A DNA stretch of 64,000 nucleotides from Branchipolynoe longqiensis (Eukaryota; Annelida; Polychaeta; Phyllodocida; Polynoidae): the NCBI GenBank assembly GCA_030323885.1, contig CM059198.1, positions 54,796,417-54,860,416 on the forward strand, read 5' to 3'. This document shows, in pieces, positions 32,894 through 43,205 of the stretch. Each line of letters opens with the position of its first letter. Position 1 is the stretch's first letter. The position numbers and the translations under genes were made by a program. Below the pieces are notes generated by a model. That model was not told the origin of the DNA. It searched no databases and saw nothing but the letters and a program-made list of their open reading frames with translations.

Positions 32894-33389
32894 CATGTAG
32901 TGGTCTGCACTGACCTCTCAGGCAAGTAACCACATAGACAGGTAGGCGTGGGGAGTGTGTTGATATCAGGGAGCCTAGGTGGTGTAATGGTTAGCACACT
33001 GGCCCGGAATGCAAAGAGATGTGGGTTCGAGTCCCGCTCTAGGCACAATATTTCCCATTTTCATCACCCCCATGACACTGGTTGCCGTGATCAGGATCCT
33101 GTACAAGCTTTGCGCTGTATGGTTGTTGAACCTACCCTGTGTTAGTGCATTGCCTGAATGTATGTAATTGTAAGCATTACAAGACTTACAATTCCAGGGG
33201 GACGAGTGTAGTGGTCTGCACTGACCTCTCAGGCAAGTAACCACATAGACAGGTAGGCGTGGGGAGTGTGTTGATATCAGGGAGCCTAGGTGGTGTAATG
33301 GTTAGCACACTGGCCCGGAATGCAAAGAGATGTGGGTTCGAGTCCCGCTCTAGGCGCAATATTTCCCATTTTCAACACCCCCATGACAT
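32894..33389 (+). mobile_element. SINE-B dimer, sense orientation
   Basis: Two units about 312 bp apart, each with GGTGTAATGGTTAGCACACT and GTGGGTTCGAGTCCCGCTC, ending CATTTTC then ACCCCCATGACA. The best-preserved dimer for defining a consensus. Confidence 0.9.
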
Positions 33390-33702
33390 CCACAAAAAAG
33401 GAAGCTAAAGATAACCCCCACCCTCACCTAACCCCACCCTCACCTACCCCCAACTCATATTTAATTATTTTCATGATTAAACACTCCACAATTGTATTGC
33501 ATACAAGAATGTATGGAGCCAGACATTTTTTTTGTTTAATTCTAAGCACAAAATTGTTTGCGAGTGCGGACAGAAAATTTGTTAAATGGCAAGCATAAAA
33601 GTTTTTAAAAAGTGCATACTATAAAAGATTTAGTATGAAAAAAAATGGCGCTCAGAGAAATTGTTCGCGCATGCTTACAATGCGACAATGTAGTTATGCC
33701 AC
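33390..33702. other. Unassigned
   Basis: A short CACCTAACCCCACC repeat lies at about 33420-33447. The rest was not recognised. Confidence 0.4.
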
Positions 33703-33853
33703 CGTGAGACCAGCTGGAGTTCGGCAAGTCCGAGAGGGCAGTGGAGAACAGGGAACGATGGAGAAAACCGCCTACAAAGTCATATGTGGTTCCCCAATGA
33801 CCCTCGCGGCTAAGGGATTTATGATGATGATGATGATGATGATGATGACGATG
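33703..33853 (+). pseudogene. LINE ORF2 end with (ATG)n tail
   Basis: One frame reads ERAVENRERWRKPPTKSYVV then PQ, stop, PSRLRD, like the end of many LINE proteins. A microsatellite of about 10 ATG/GAT units (33821-33848) follows at once, as a 3' tail. Only the last 30-35 codons remain, with one internal stop. Confidence 0.6.
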
Positions 33854-34018
33854 AAACCCCCTGCAAACGCCTGTCTCTTTCCAAACCAATCCCTTTCGCA
33901 TCTTTGTTTCGAACTTCCAGGCAAGAAGATCTTTGGTGAGAACCAACTTGGTTTCAGAACGCCATCGAGAACTGTCATTATAGGCCACTCGGCAGGGTTC
34001 ACGTGTTTCTGCAAACCG

Positions 34019-34113
34019 ATGGTTGGTTCGTTGGTCGCTGGAGTTCTAAGTCCTGGCTACAGTTGTAGCAATGTCTGAGGGCATATCAGGACGTGGACCG
34101 CCTTGTGGCAGTT
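34019..34113 (-). mobile_element. SINE-A 3' tail fragment
   Basis: GATGGTTGGTTCGTTGG, GAGTTCTAAGTCCTGGC and CATATCAGGACGTGGACC match the antisense tail. Confidence 0.65.
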
Positions 34114-34135
34114 AATTGTTATTGATAGAATGAAG

Positions 34136-34240
34136 CAGACTGAATAGCCTGAATAGCCTTAATAGACTGAATAGACTGAGTAGACTGAGTAGACTGAATA
34201 GACTGGATAGACTGAAAATACTGGATAGACTGAATAGACT
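34136..34240. repeat. 10-bp repeat (AATAGACTGA)
   Basis: About ten units of AATAGACTGA with GAGTAGACTG variants. It leads directly into the 34-bp satellite. Confidence 0.85.
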
Positions 34241-35345
34241 GAATAACAAGCAATGTTCAACCAGCAGGGAACAAGCAATGCTCACTTAGTTCAACCGACG
34301 ATGAGCAAGCAGTGTTCACTTAGTTCAACTAACGAGGAACAAGCAGTGCTCACTTAGTTCAACCAGAGAGGAACTAGCAATGTTCAATCAGCGGGGAACA
34401 AGCAATGCTCACTTACTTCAACAAATGGGGAACCAGCAATGTTCAACCAGCAGGGAACAAGCACTGCTCACATAGTTCAAACAACGAGGAACAAGCAGTG
34501 CTCACTTAGTTCAACCAGCAGAGAACAAGCAATGCTCACTTAGTTCAACCAGCAGGGAACAAGCAATGCTCACTTAGTTCAACCAATGAGGAACAAGCAG
34601 TGTTCACTTAGTTCAACCAGCAGTGAAACAAGTAGTGCTCGGTTAGTTCAACCAGCGAGGAACAAGCAATGGTCACATAGTTCAACCAGTGGGGAAAAAG
34701 CAATGCTAACTCAGTTCAACCGGCCGGGAACAAGTAGTGCTCAGGTAGTTCAACTAACATGGAACAAGCAGTGCTCACTTAGTTCAACCAGAGAGGAACT
34801 AGCAATGTTCAATCAGCGGGGAACAAGCAATGCTCACTTAGTTCAACAAGTGGGGAACAAGCAATGTTCAACCAGCAGGGAACAAGCACTGCTCACATAG
34901 TTCAAACAATGAGGAACAAGCAGTGCTCACTTACTTCAACCAGCAGAGAACAAGTAATGCTCACTTAGTTCAACCAGCGACGAACAAGCAGTGCTCATTT
35001 AGTTCAACCAACGAGGAACAAGCAGTGTTCACTTAGTTCAACAAGCGGTGAAACAAGTAGTGCTCATTTAGTTCAACCGGCAGGGAACAAGCAGTGCTCA
35101 TTTAGTTCAACCTATGAGGAATAAGCAGTGTTCACTTAGTTCAACCAGCAGTGAAACAAGTAGTGCTCATTTGGTTCAACCAGCGGGGAACAAGCAATGC
35201 TCACTCAGTTCAACCAGCGAGGAACAAGCAATGTTTAATCAGTGGGGAACAAGCAACGTTCATTTAATTCAACCAGTGAGGAACAAGCAATGCTCACTTC
35301 ATTCAACCAGTGGGGAACAAGCAGTGCTCACCCAGGGTACCCAGC
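34241..35345. repeat. 34-bp satellite with higher-order structure
   Basis: The unit GAACAAGCAATGCTCACTTA then GTTCAACCAGCAGG (34 bp) occurs about 30 times, with shorter units lacking CTCACTTA. Blocks at about 34328-34510 and 34753-34935 share the same order of variant units, 425 bp apart, so a multi-unit block was copied. Confidence 0.9.
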
Positions 35346-35426
35346 AGAATTCAACTCCTTCCCCTCACCAATGTTCAGAACCTCTGTTCATTATTACCAT
35401 ACCTTGTCAAATTCCTTCGGATTCAT

Positions 35427-35500
35427 GTTGCTGGGTAATCACCCTGTGGCACCCATCTCTCCGGTAACCTAGCAACGGTGTCGTTATTATGGCAACCGGG
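35427..35500. promoter_or_regulatory. X-box-like RFX sites
   Basis: GTAACCTAGCAAC at 35464-35476 fits the RFX consensus GTNRCC-N(0-3)-RGYAAC exactly. A weaker GTTGCTGGGTAAT lies at 35427, and a half site GGCAACC at 35491. The flanking 200 bp are non-repetitive. X-boxes often drive ciliary genes, but no gene is seen here. Confidence 0.35.
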
Positions 35501-35579
35501 GAGTGCTGAGTGCAAGGCCTGTCTCAGGGCTTGTTTATATGCTATTTTGAGGACTAGGTATTTTTTTGCGCAGTTTGCG

Positions 35580-35970
35580 ATTACCGGTTGTTGATTTACA
35601 TACAAGCAACATCTAAGGACCGGACGCAGTGGCCGAATCGGTAGAGCGCGGGCCTCGTTTGCGGGAGATCGGGAGTTTGGTTCCAGGTCTAATCAAACCA
35701 ATGACTTATATTATAAGATTGATACTTGTCACTTCCTAGCCTGGCGCTCGGCATTAATAGGATAGGGCAAGGACTGGTTTGCTCAGTGTCAGGATAATTG
35801 TGACTGAGATGTGGCCAGGATGTAAAACTCCAACAACCAACCAATCTATGGTCATAGCAGGACAGGTACCGACTTGTGGCAGTGCGCGCTCATGGTGACT
35901 TTATAGTTGTGCTACACTGGGAGACTAGTCCGCCGGCACCATGACCTGATATATTACACAGTCACGTTGT
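35580..35970 (-). mobile_element. SINE-A split by another SINE-A
   Basis: The antisense tail at 35584-35616 (ACATCTAAGG) continues at 35849-35970 (TATGGTCATAGCAGGACAGG). Confidence 0.75.
35617..35848 (+). mobile_element. SINE-A, internally deleted
   Basis: Head ACCGGACGCAGTGGCCGAAT, body to GATAATTGTGACTGAGATG, then a jump to TGGCCAGGATGTAAAACTCC. ATCTAAGG and ATCTATGG border it as a likely duplication of target SINE-A sequence. Confidence 0.8.
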
Positions 35971-36179
35971 ACGTGTTGCCAGTAACATGGGTAATTCATC
36001 ACGTTGGAAACCGCTTTAGTGTCGCCTAGACAGTGTACCGGATGCACTCCCACTGCATTCACATGTACCCAAGGTAGCAAGGCATTCGGTGTCACTATGG
36101 AGAAAGAATCCAACGTCATGAATGCTATCTGAACTCCTATTCATTCATTAACTGAGTCTGGTACAGAGCAGCCTGCCAC

Positions 36180-36589
36180 TAGATAAAAGATTCACCCGGT
36201 ACTTGTAGTACACGGGTGAACGACAACGTAGTGTAAATACGGGCGGGAAAATAGCTTTAGTATAGAACAGGAAGTAGAATGCCTGCCTCCAGTATCAAAT
36301 GGATACTTATATAGGCACAGAGTTGGTGAAATGGGAGAGAATGCAAAAAGACAAGATGGCGGCCATAGAACGCCGTCGATTTCACTTTTAAATGTTATTA
36401 AACTAGATATTTTATTATATTTTTCAACTCAAAGGTAGCGGGGAAATATGAAGACATATACAAAGAATAAATCTTGCTTCTTAGATTTTGATATTATGCT
36501 CTCATTTCATTTCCCCGCTTTGTTGACTGTTTTTATATAGGGCTCGTATTCACCCGTGTACTGCGAGTACCGGGTGAATTCTTTATCAG
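36180..36589. mobile_element. MITE-2 copy 3
   Basis: Ends TAGATAAAAGATTCACCC and GTGAATTCTTTATCAG. Flanks GCCTGCCAC and ACCTGCCAC agree at 8 of 9 bases. Confidence 0.85.
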
Positions 36590-36649
36590 ACCTGCCACTT
36601 ACCTGCAGATATTCCTGTATACATATTCAATTTTATGGAAACCGGGTGT

Positions 36650-37112
36650 GTTGTTTGTTGTTGTTTTACATCCTAGCAACATCTAAGGTAATATCAGGAT
36701 GGGTACCAACTAATGGCAGTGCGCATTCATGGTGACCTTATAGTGCTACCCCACTCGGAGACCAGGCCGCTGGACACTGAGCCAATCAGTCTTTGTCCTA
36801 TCCTATTCATGCCGAACACCAGGCCATGTAGTGTAGTAGTCTGCACTGACCTCTCAGGAAAGGAGGCGCATAGACAGGTAGGCGTGGGTAGTGAGTGTGG
36901 TGACATCAGGGTGCGTAGGTGGTGAAATGGTTAGCACACTGGCCCGGAATGTGGGTTCCGCTTTAGGAGCAATATTTCCCATTTTCATCACCTGCACAAC
37001 AGCAGCGACAAGTATCAATTTTATAAGTCATTGGTTTGAATCGGCTGTGATTCGAACTCACGACCTTCCGCACAGGAAGCCTGCGCTCTACCAAATCGGC
37101 CACCGCGACAGG
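36650..37112 (-). mobile_element. SINE-A interrupted by SINE-B
   Basis: The antisense copy lies at 36650-36826 (to CCGAACACCAGGC) and 37010-37112 (AGCGACAAGTATCAATTTT to the head). Confidence 0.8.
36827..37007 (+). mobile_element. SINE-B monomer
   Basis: GTAGTCTGCACTGACCTCTC, GTAGGTGGTGAAATGGTTAG, CATTTTCATCACC. The B-box area has lost about 17 bases. It is inserted into SINE-A. Confidence 0.8.
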
Positions 37113-37442
37113 AAAGTACCAGTTCCCAATGCCGTAGCAGCACCCCCCTCCCAACCACCACCAACAAAAAGATGTTGCCAGGACATAAAACTCCAACTAA
37201 CCAACCACAAAAATAACCAGTACATGAAATGGCTGGAAATCACAAAATGAAATGGCTGGAAATCACATTTCAGAGCTTCTAAGTTTTAGATAAAACAATT
37301 TCCTGAGTGTGATATACTCCCAGACCTCCTAGTGCCTTGCATCATAAGCACTCGTCCATTCCAAGAATGTATCTGCTAAAGATTCCTCGCTACTGCTATG
37401 GTTCCTTATACCTGTTTGTGCGTGTACATTCTGGTAGGAGGA

Positions 37443-37778
37443 GATGGTTGGTTGGTTGTTGGAGTTTTATGTCCTGGCAACATATAAGGTCATATCAGGA
37501 TGGGTACCGACTTGTGACAGTGCACACTCATGAAAACCTTATAATGCTGCCCCACTGGGAAATCAGGCTGCCAGCACCATGACCCGATATCCGACTCAGT
37601 CACAGTATCCTGACACTGTGCAAACCAGTCATGTCCCTATCCTATTAATGCCGAGTGTCAAGCTAAGAAGCGACAAGTGTCAATTTTGTAAGTCATTGGT
37701 TTGACTCGACCGGGAATTGAACTCCCGATATCCCGCATGGGAGGCAAGCGCTCTACCGATTTGGCCAGCACGCCCTGT
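37443..37778 (-). mobile_element. SINE-A, full length
   Basis: TTGG repeats at the tail, complete antisense body, head TCTACCGATTTGGCCAGC. A separate sense tail scrap lies at 37171-37208. Confidence 0.9.
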
Positions 37779-37899
37779 ATCGGGTAAGAGATGTTCAGGT
37801 GGGCACCACCTTCCACTTTTTCCCCTTTTTCCCTTCCTCCTCCTCCTCCTCCTCCCAGCCACCTCGGAGCATCACTGTTTACACATACATGTTAGCACG

Positions 37900-38180
37900 G
37901 GTAATTGGGGTTTCACGTCCTAGAAACATCTGACGCCATATCATGACGTCTACCGACGTGTGACAGTGTGACAGTGTGCACTGATTGTGACTTTATAGTG
38001 CTGCTCCACTGGGAAACATGGCGATGGCACCATGCGACAATATCCCACTCAGTCCCATTATACTGATATTGTTCAAACCAGTCCTTGACCTATCTTATTA
38101 ATGTCGAGCACCAGGCTAGGTAGCGACAAGCATCAAATTTGTAAGTCATCGGTTAGACTCGGTCGGGGTTTGAACCCATT
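37900..38180 (-). mobile_element. SINE-A, diverged
   Basis: Antisense body with GTGACAGT duplicated near 37962. It ends in GGGTTTGAACCCATTG. Confidence 0.8.
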
Positions 38181-38737
38181 GTAAAATATTCCGATAAAAT
38201 GCATTGGTGGGGGAATGCAAATGGTCTATTGTAGTAAAAGGTATATAGGGCCAGGTGCATAAATGTTTATGTAGTTGCTGGTGATAATTTACTAATGGTC
38301 AATAGTCATTGTGTGTTAGTCAGATAGTGTGTAAGGGGCACTTGGAGCTCTACTCACTACCCCCTCCCCCATCCCCCCTCTGTTAGTCACGGATCACCAC
38401 ACACTCAGCTCAGGGCAGGTGGTGGCCAAGGGAGCCACGCTGCATGGTGGTGGTGGGCAGAGCACTGTCACCATGGGGACACAGGAATGCTTGATGTTCA
38501 TTGGTAGAGCTGTAGATGCTTGATTCTCATTGGAGAATACGGTCAGGTGGTATGCCATACCAGATCCATGTACCACTATAAATAATAAACCTGAGGGCTT
38601 GGCTCTCTCTCTACTTTCACTCTTTATACTCTTCCTTTCTCTTTTTGCCTGTATTGATTTCACTATAGCCTGCCTACACAACGACAGATTCCAGCCGTGG
38701 ACTTTACACCATGACCTTCCACAAGGACAGCCAGCAA
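38181..38737. other. Unassigned; TATAAATA-bearing stretch
   Basis: ACTATAAATAATAAACC at about 38575 followed by a pyrimidine-rich run could be part of an LTR or promoter. No paired LTR or start context is visible, so it is left unassigned. Confidence 0.3.
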
Positions 38738-38947
38738 GCACAGGATCCTGGTCATGGAACCAATGTCATGGGCTTGATGAAAAGGGGAAATATTGTGCCT
38801 AGAACTGTATTCGAACCCACACCTCTTACAATCTAGACCAGTGTGCTAACCATTACACCACTTAGGCTCACTAGTGTCATCACACTCCCCACGCTCACCT
38901 GTCTATATAATATGGCTCATTGTCTGAGAGGTCAGTGCAGTACTACA
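38738..38947 (-). mobile_element. SINE-B monomer with linker
   Basis: CACAGGATCCTGGTCATGG, the antisense tRNA-like unit, CCCCACGCTCACCTGTCTAT, GAGAGGTCAGTGCAG. Confidence 0.8.
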
Positions 38948-39230
38948 CTAATATAAATTATCACTGGCACCCCATTGATCACCAACCCCCATACGCACAC
39001 CCATAGCCACCCACTAACGCCTAACCCAGCCATCATTCTCAATCATAACTAATAGCCATGTACTTCAAGGAGCCTGTAACTGTCTAAGCAGCTCACTAAG
39101 CAGCCTATCGCTACAGCTGACCCAGCACCATTCCCTGTTTCGATACTATTTACTGTATTCGGTAATTCTGCCAGATGACCAGTACCTCAGCACTGGTGAT
39201 ACAAGAATTGTTAATAAGACAATAACAATT

Positions 39231-39475
39231 ACTTCTAAAATTGATACTTGTCGCTTCCTAGCCTGGCGCCTGGCATGAATAGGATAGGGTGGGGACTGGT
39301 TAGCTCAGTGTCAGGATAATGTGACTGAGTGGGATATCAGGTCATGGTGCTGGTGGGCTGGTTTTCCAAGTGGTGCAGCACTATAAAGTCACCATGACTG
39401 CACACTGTCCCAAGTCGGTACCCATCCTGATATGACCTTAGATGTTTCCAGGATGTAAAACTCCAACAACCAACC
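39231..39475 (+). mobile_element. SINE-A without head
   Basis: Starts at TCTAAAATTGATACTTGTCG and runs to CTCCAACAACCAACC. The 280 bp before it (38948-39230) was not recognised. Confidence 0.85.
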
Positions 39476-39737
39476 ATATGACTGGCCTCATATCAGAGTG
39501 AGCTGCAGTTGAAATTCACCCACCTTAATCGATGAAAGTAATATGAAATCAAATTGAATGTGTGCTTTGCATGAGTTGAGGCCAATGTGGGGAGGGGGGG
39601 CGGGGGGGGGGGGGAGTCCAGGGGCAGCTGGTATTGCCTTCTCAGCAACATCTTTGTGTTTATCCGTCTGGTCCCTGTGGTCTGATTCACTAACAAATCG
39701 ACAGGTTATCCCCCAGCAACACCAGAAACAATAAACC
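39476..39737. other. Unassigned; G-run
   Basis: Poly-G at 39590-39615. No gene was recognised. Confidence 0.4.
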
Positions 39738-39983
39738 AGACCAGATGGGCTATTCGGTAAGAGCACCGGCGGGCTTCCGGTGTGGGAAAAGTTGGGTTCG
39801 AGTCAAACCAATGACTTACAAAATGGATACTTGTCGCCACCTATGCCAGCAATGCTGAGTACGAGGCTAGGTAGTGACAAGTATCAATTTTGAAAGTCAT
39901 TGGTTTGACTCAGCCAAGGTTCAAACCATGCCCTCCCGCACCGGAAGCCAGGCAGTGCTCTTACCGGTTTGTCCATCCCGTCC
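39738..39983. mobile_element. Inverted pair of SINE-A heads
   Basis: A sense head (39738-39843, to ATGGATACTTGTCGCCACCT) abuts an antisense head (39844-39983, from CGAGGCTAGGTAGTGACAAG). The pair can fold into a hairpin of roughly 100 bp. Outer ends read CCAGATGGGCTATTCGG and CCGGTTTGTCCATCCCGTCC. Confidence 0.75.
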
Positions 39984-40008
39984 AGTCAAATTGAAGACAA
40001 CATGTACG

Positions 40009-40553
40009 CCTCAGTCACACTACGGCTTGTGACTAATTTGCGATCACTTTGTGACCAAAACTCGGCGACCTCCTTGCGACCAAAGAAAAAGAAACAATGG
40101 GTCACCGATCAGTTGCCGATCGGTCCACTCGGCGACCGATCACCGACCGATAGCCGAGCAGTTGGCGACCGGTAGGCGATCAGGGTTGGTGGGGTGGTTG
40201 GCGACCGGTCGCTGATCGGTCGGCGACTGGTCACCGACTTTGCTGATAGGTATATATGAACTGTGGTTCTCTGGGTTCTGTCACATGTGTCCTGTCGCTG
40301 GAAGAGTTTACATCAGTCATCATGGCTGCACCAAACAAGGAACGGTGTGTGCGTTGAAAAATGTCAAACGTCTCTGACGGGGGTCGACACCAGAGGTTGG
40401 TTTTTATAGTGCTCGGCGACTGCTCGGCAACCGGTCGCTACGGTGTTATGGTCGCCGACTGGAAGCCCACGACTGCTTGCGATTGCTTGCGACCACTTTG
40501 CGACTGCCCATTTTCGGTGGTCGCAAAGTGATCGCAAGCGTGGTGTGACTAGG
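40009..40553. mobile_element. MITE-4b, CGGCGACCG-rich element
   Basis: Inverted ends CAGTCACACTACGGCTTG and CAAGCGTGGTGTGACTAGG. The interior multiplies GGCGACCG, GATCGGTC and TTGCGATC on both strands. No coding potential. Confidence 0.7.
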
Positions 40554-41023
40554 ATCTAAGGGATCGATTATGATGACATATGTAAATACATCAAAATACT
40601 CGCAGAATGAATTATACAACATATATATAGTGTACGCTAAACAATTTCAGGAATACATATTTTAAGAGGAGGTAATACACTTTAGCTCTTTGTGGACTTA
40701 CTGTGACTCAAATATGGCCGCCTGTTTGATCATAGCTCAGGAAGAGGAACTCACCTAGAAATAAACAAACATTGGCAACATTAGTGAATTTCAGTTGTTG
40801 ATAATTGTCGGTGGTGCAGTGAGTGTACGTGAGGGGGCCCAGTGGTGCATGCACAGACAGGTGGCACCCTCCCCCCCCCCCCCTTGCCCCGCCCCAACGG
40901 ATCTGAAGATGAGTAGGACGGAACAGTAGATGACTAGAACAAGGCTCCTCTCGATGACTGAGGGAGAAGTTAGGGTTGAAGAGCAGATGGAAGCTTCCGG
41001 CCTTATTATACTCGTATAATGGC
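40554..41023. other. Unassigned
   Basis: AT-rich, with a C run at 40866-40885. Nothing was recognised. Confidence 0.35.
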
Positions 41024-41025
41024 TT

Positions 41026-41063
<38 letters not shown>

Positions 41064-41207
41064 GCTGTCAGTCGCGATGCGACAAAGACTGCTTTCATTA
41101 CTTGACTGCCCCTCTCCATTTAGCTCTCTGCTGTGAGAGTGATGTCCATGACTCCGGATTAATGTCTCTCAGCTTCAGGTTTCTCTTGATGGTATCCTTG
41201 AATGGAT
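41024..41207 (-). pseudogene. 3' end of the 47.8-kb LINE family
   Basis: The antisense match to the last 60 or so codons (FKDTIKRNLKLRDI ... SQQRAKWRGAVK, stop) and the 3' end GCGATGCGACAAAGACTGC is close. The tail is an uninterrupted ATG/CAT microsatellite (41024-41063). It is 5'-truncated. Confidence 0.8.
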
Positions 41208-41342
41208 CCAATGGGTGGGTGCATGCGTGTGAGTGCTTTTGTGGGTGCTGCTTGAGCGGCTTGGTGGGCGGGTGGGGTGCTTTGAGGTAGGCACTAGGCC
41301 TGTGAGGTTGCAGGAGGTCACCTGACCACCACCGGTTGGCTA
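41208..41342. other. Unassigned
   Basis: GGGTGGGTGCATGCGTG region; not recognised. Confidence 0.3.
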
Positions 41343-41452
41343 CTTGGCCCTCGATAATGACAAGCGCCTGGCTAGGAAGCGACAAGTACTTGGTTTGACT
41401 CGACTGGGGTGTGAACCCATGGGTTCGAATCCAATGATCTATCAAAACAGGA
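41343..41452 (-). mobile_element. SINE-A2 head fragment
   Basis: GGCTAGGAAGCGACAAGTAC, GGTTTGACTCGACTGGG, CATGGGTTCGAATCC and an A2-type arm. Confidence 0.75.
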
Positions 41453-42009
41453 GACGCAGGTTTTGCAATCTCATGTGGTACGCAGCTGTGTACCTGCGTG
41501 TATGGAAGCTATGCCCCTGATTCCAATGATTGCTTATTGTGATAGGGCCCCTTTGTTGGCCGCCCGGGACTTGACCCTCACGCTGTAGACCCCCAAGCAA
41601 GCAGGAAAACGAGTATGTTTACTTCTCACGTCTTTAATCTCCGTCCATGATCAAGCGAGCCGGCTCGGCCCTGCCGGGTTCCACGTCAACTTCCTCGAGG
41701 GGGGGGGGGAGGTTACGCTAACCACACGCAGTAGGTGGCAGCCCTGTCGTGGCGCTATCCGGCGGCTACCATACCGCCACCTATCGCTGTAAACTGTGAT
41801 GGTGACAGAGCAGTCCTTGCTGCCACCATATGGTAGTGGAGCTCATTTCTGGACTACTACAGTATCATAACCCACGATTATTAAGTTATAAATTTATGAA
41901 ATAATGGAGATTAATACACGTTCCGACTCGAATCAAGAGCTTTCTGTGGCCGCCATCTTGGGTTCTTGCATTCTCTACCAATTTCTCGACATTACAGCAA
42001 TATAAATTT
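41453..42009. other. Mostly unassigned; MITE-2 scrap
   Basis: GTGGCCGCCATCTTG and TTGCATTCTCTACCAATTTC at 41945-41985 match the MITE-2 interior. The rest was not recognised. Confidence 0.4.
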
Positions 42010-42294
42010 GCTTGGTTGTTGTCGTTTTATGTCCTAGCAACATCTGAGGGTCATATCAGGACGGGTACCGACTTGTGTCAGTGCGCACTCATGGCGACTT
42101 TATAGTGCTGCCCCACTGTGAAATCAGGCTGCTGGCACCATGACCCAATATCCCACTCAGTCACATTATCCTGACACGAAGCTAACCAATCCCTGCCCTA
42201 TCCTAATAATGCCGAGTGCCAGGCTAGGAAGCGACAAGTATCAATTTTAAAGTCATTGGTTTGACTCGACCGGGAGACGAACTACCGACCTTCC
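42010..42294 (-). mobile_element. SINE-A, head-truncated
   Basis: From TTGGTTGTTGTCGTTTTATG through the whole antisense body to CCGGGAGACGAACTACCGAC. Confidence 0.9.
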
Positions 42295-42443
42295 AATATA
42301 GATAAATACTGCGCATTGGAACCACCACCTCCACAGTTAATTCATATTTGAACCAGTTTTTGCTCGGATTTCTAGATAGCTGTCGTTCACTCCTATGCTG
42401 GGTACATGCGAATCTGTTATATACGCTATTTATTACCACCTTG

Positions 42444-42783
42444 CACTGGACGTGGTGGCCCAATCGGTACAGCGCAGGCTTCCTTTGCGGAAGGTCGGAA
42501 GTTTGAATGCCAGGCAAGTCAAACCGATGACTTACGAATTTGATTCTTGTCGCTTCCTAGCCTCGTGCTTGGCATTACTAGGATAGGATAGGATAAGGAC
42601 TGGTTTGTTTTGTGTCAGGATAATGTGACTGAGTGGGATATCAGGTCATGGTGCTGGTAGCCTGGTCTCCCAGTGGGGCAAGACTATAAACTCACCATGA
42701 GTTGGCATTGTCACAAGTCGGTACCCATCCTGATATCACCAAAGATGTTGCTAGGATGTAAAACCCAAACAATCAAAACAAAC
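42444..42783 (+). mobile_element. SINE-A, full length
   Basis: Head TGGACGTGGTGGCCCAATCG, body with an extra GGATA unit near 42587, tail AAAACCCAAACAATC. Confidence 0.9.
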
Positions 42784-43009
42784 CATTATCGTGCCTTCAA
42801 AGTGACGTGGAGAAAGGGGGCGTGGGGGAGGAAATTTGATTCCCGGTAAAATTCCTCGATTCATTAGAACGTCTGAAGCTCGGGGTGGTGGTTGTCCACT
42901 TTTACTTGAGGTAAAAGAAATTGTAAGAAAAACATCAATCAATTAATCTTTTAAAATTATATTTCTAAAAGAGTCTGTTTCTCCCAGAACATATCTCACA
43001 TACTGTAGC

Positions 43010-43205
43010 GACCAGACAGGTTGGCCGAATGAGTTGAGCGTCGGTCTCCTGTTTTGATAGATTGTTGGATTCGAACCCATGGGTTCGCATGCCGGTCGAG
43101 TCAAACCAAGTACTTGTCGCTTCCTAGCCAGGCGCTTGTCCTTATTAGGATAGAGCAAGGACTGGTTGGCTCAGTGTCAGGATAATGTGACTGAGTGGGA
43201 TATCT
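43010..43205 (+). mobile_element. SINE-A2, 3'-truncated
   Basis: Head GGCCGAATGAGTTGAGCGTC, long arm, TTCGAACCCATGGGTTCGC, body to GACTGAGTGGGATATC. Confidence 0.85.

Noticed and set aside
34241..35345. CRISPR array (34-bp repeats)
   Set aside because: Head-to-tail satellite with no spacers or cas genes.
38310..38737. Solo LTR suggested by TATAAATA, AATAAA and a pyrimidine-rich run
   Set aside because: No TG...CA ends, target duplication or second LTR could be found; left unassigned.
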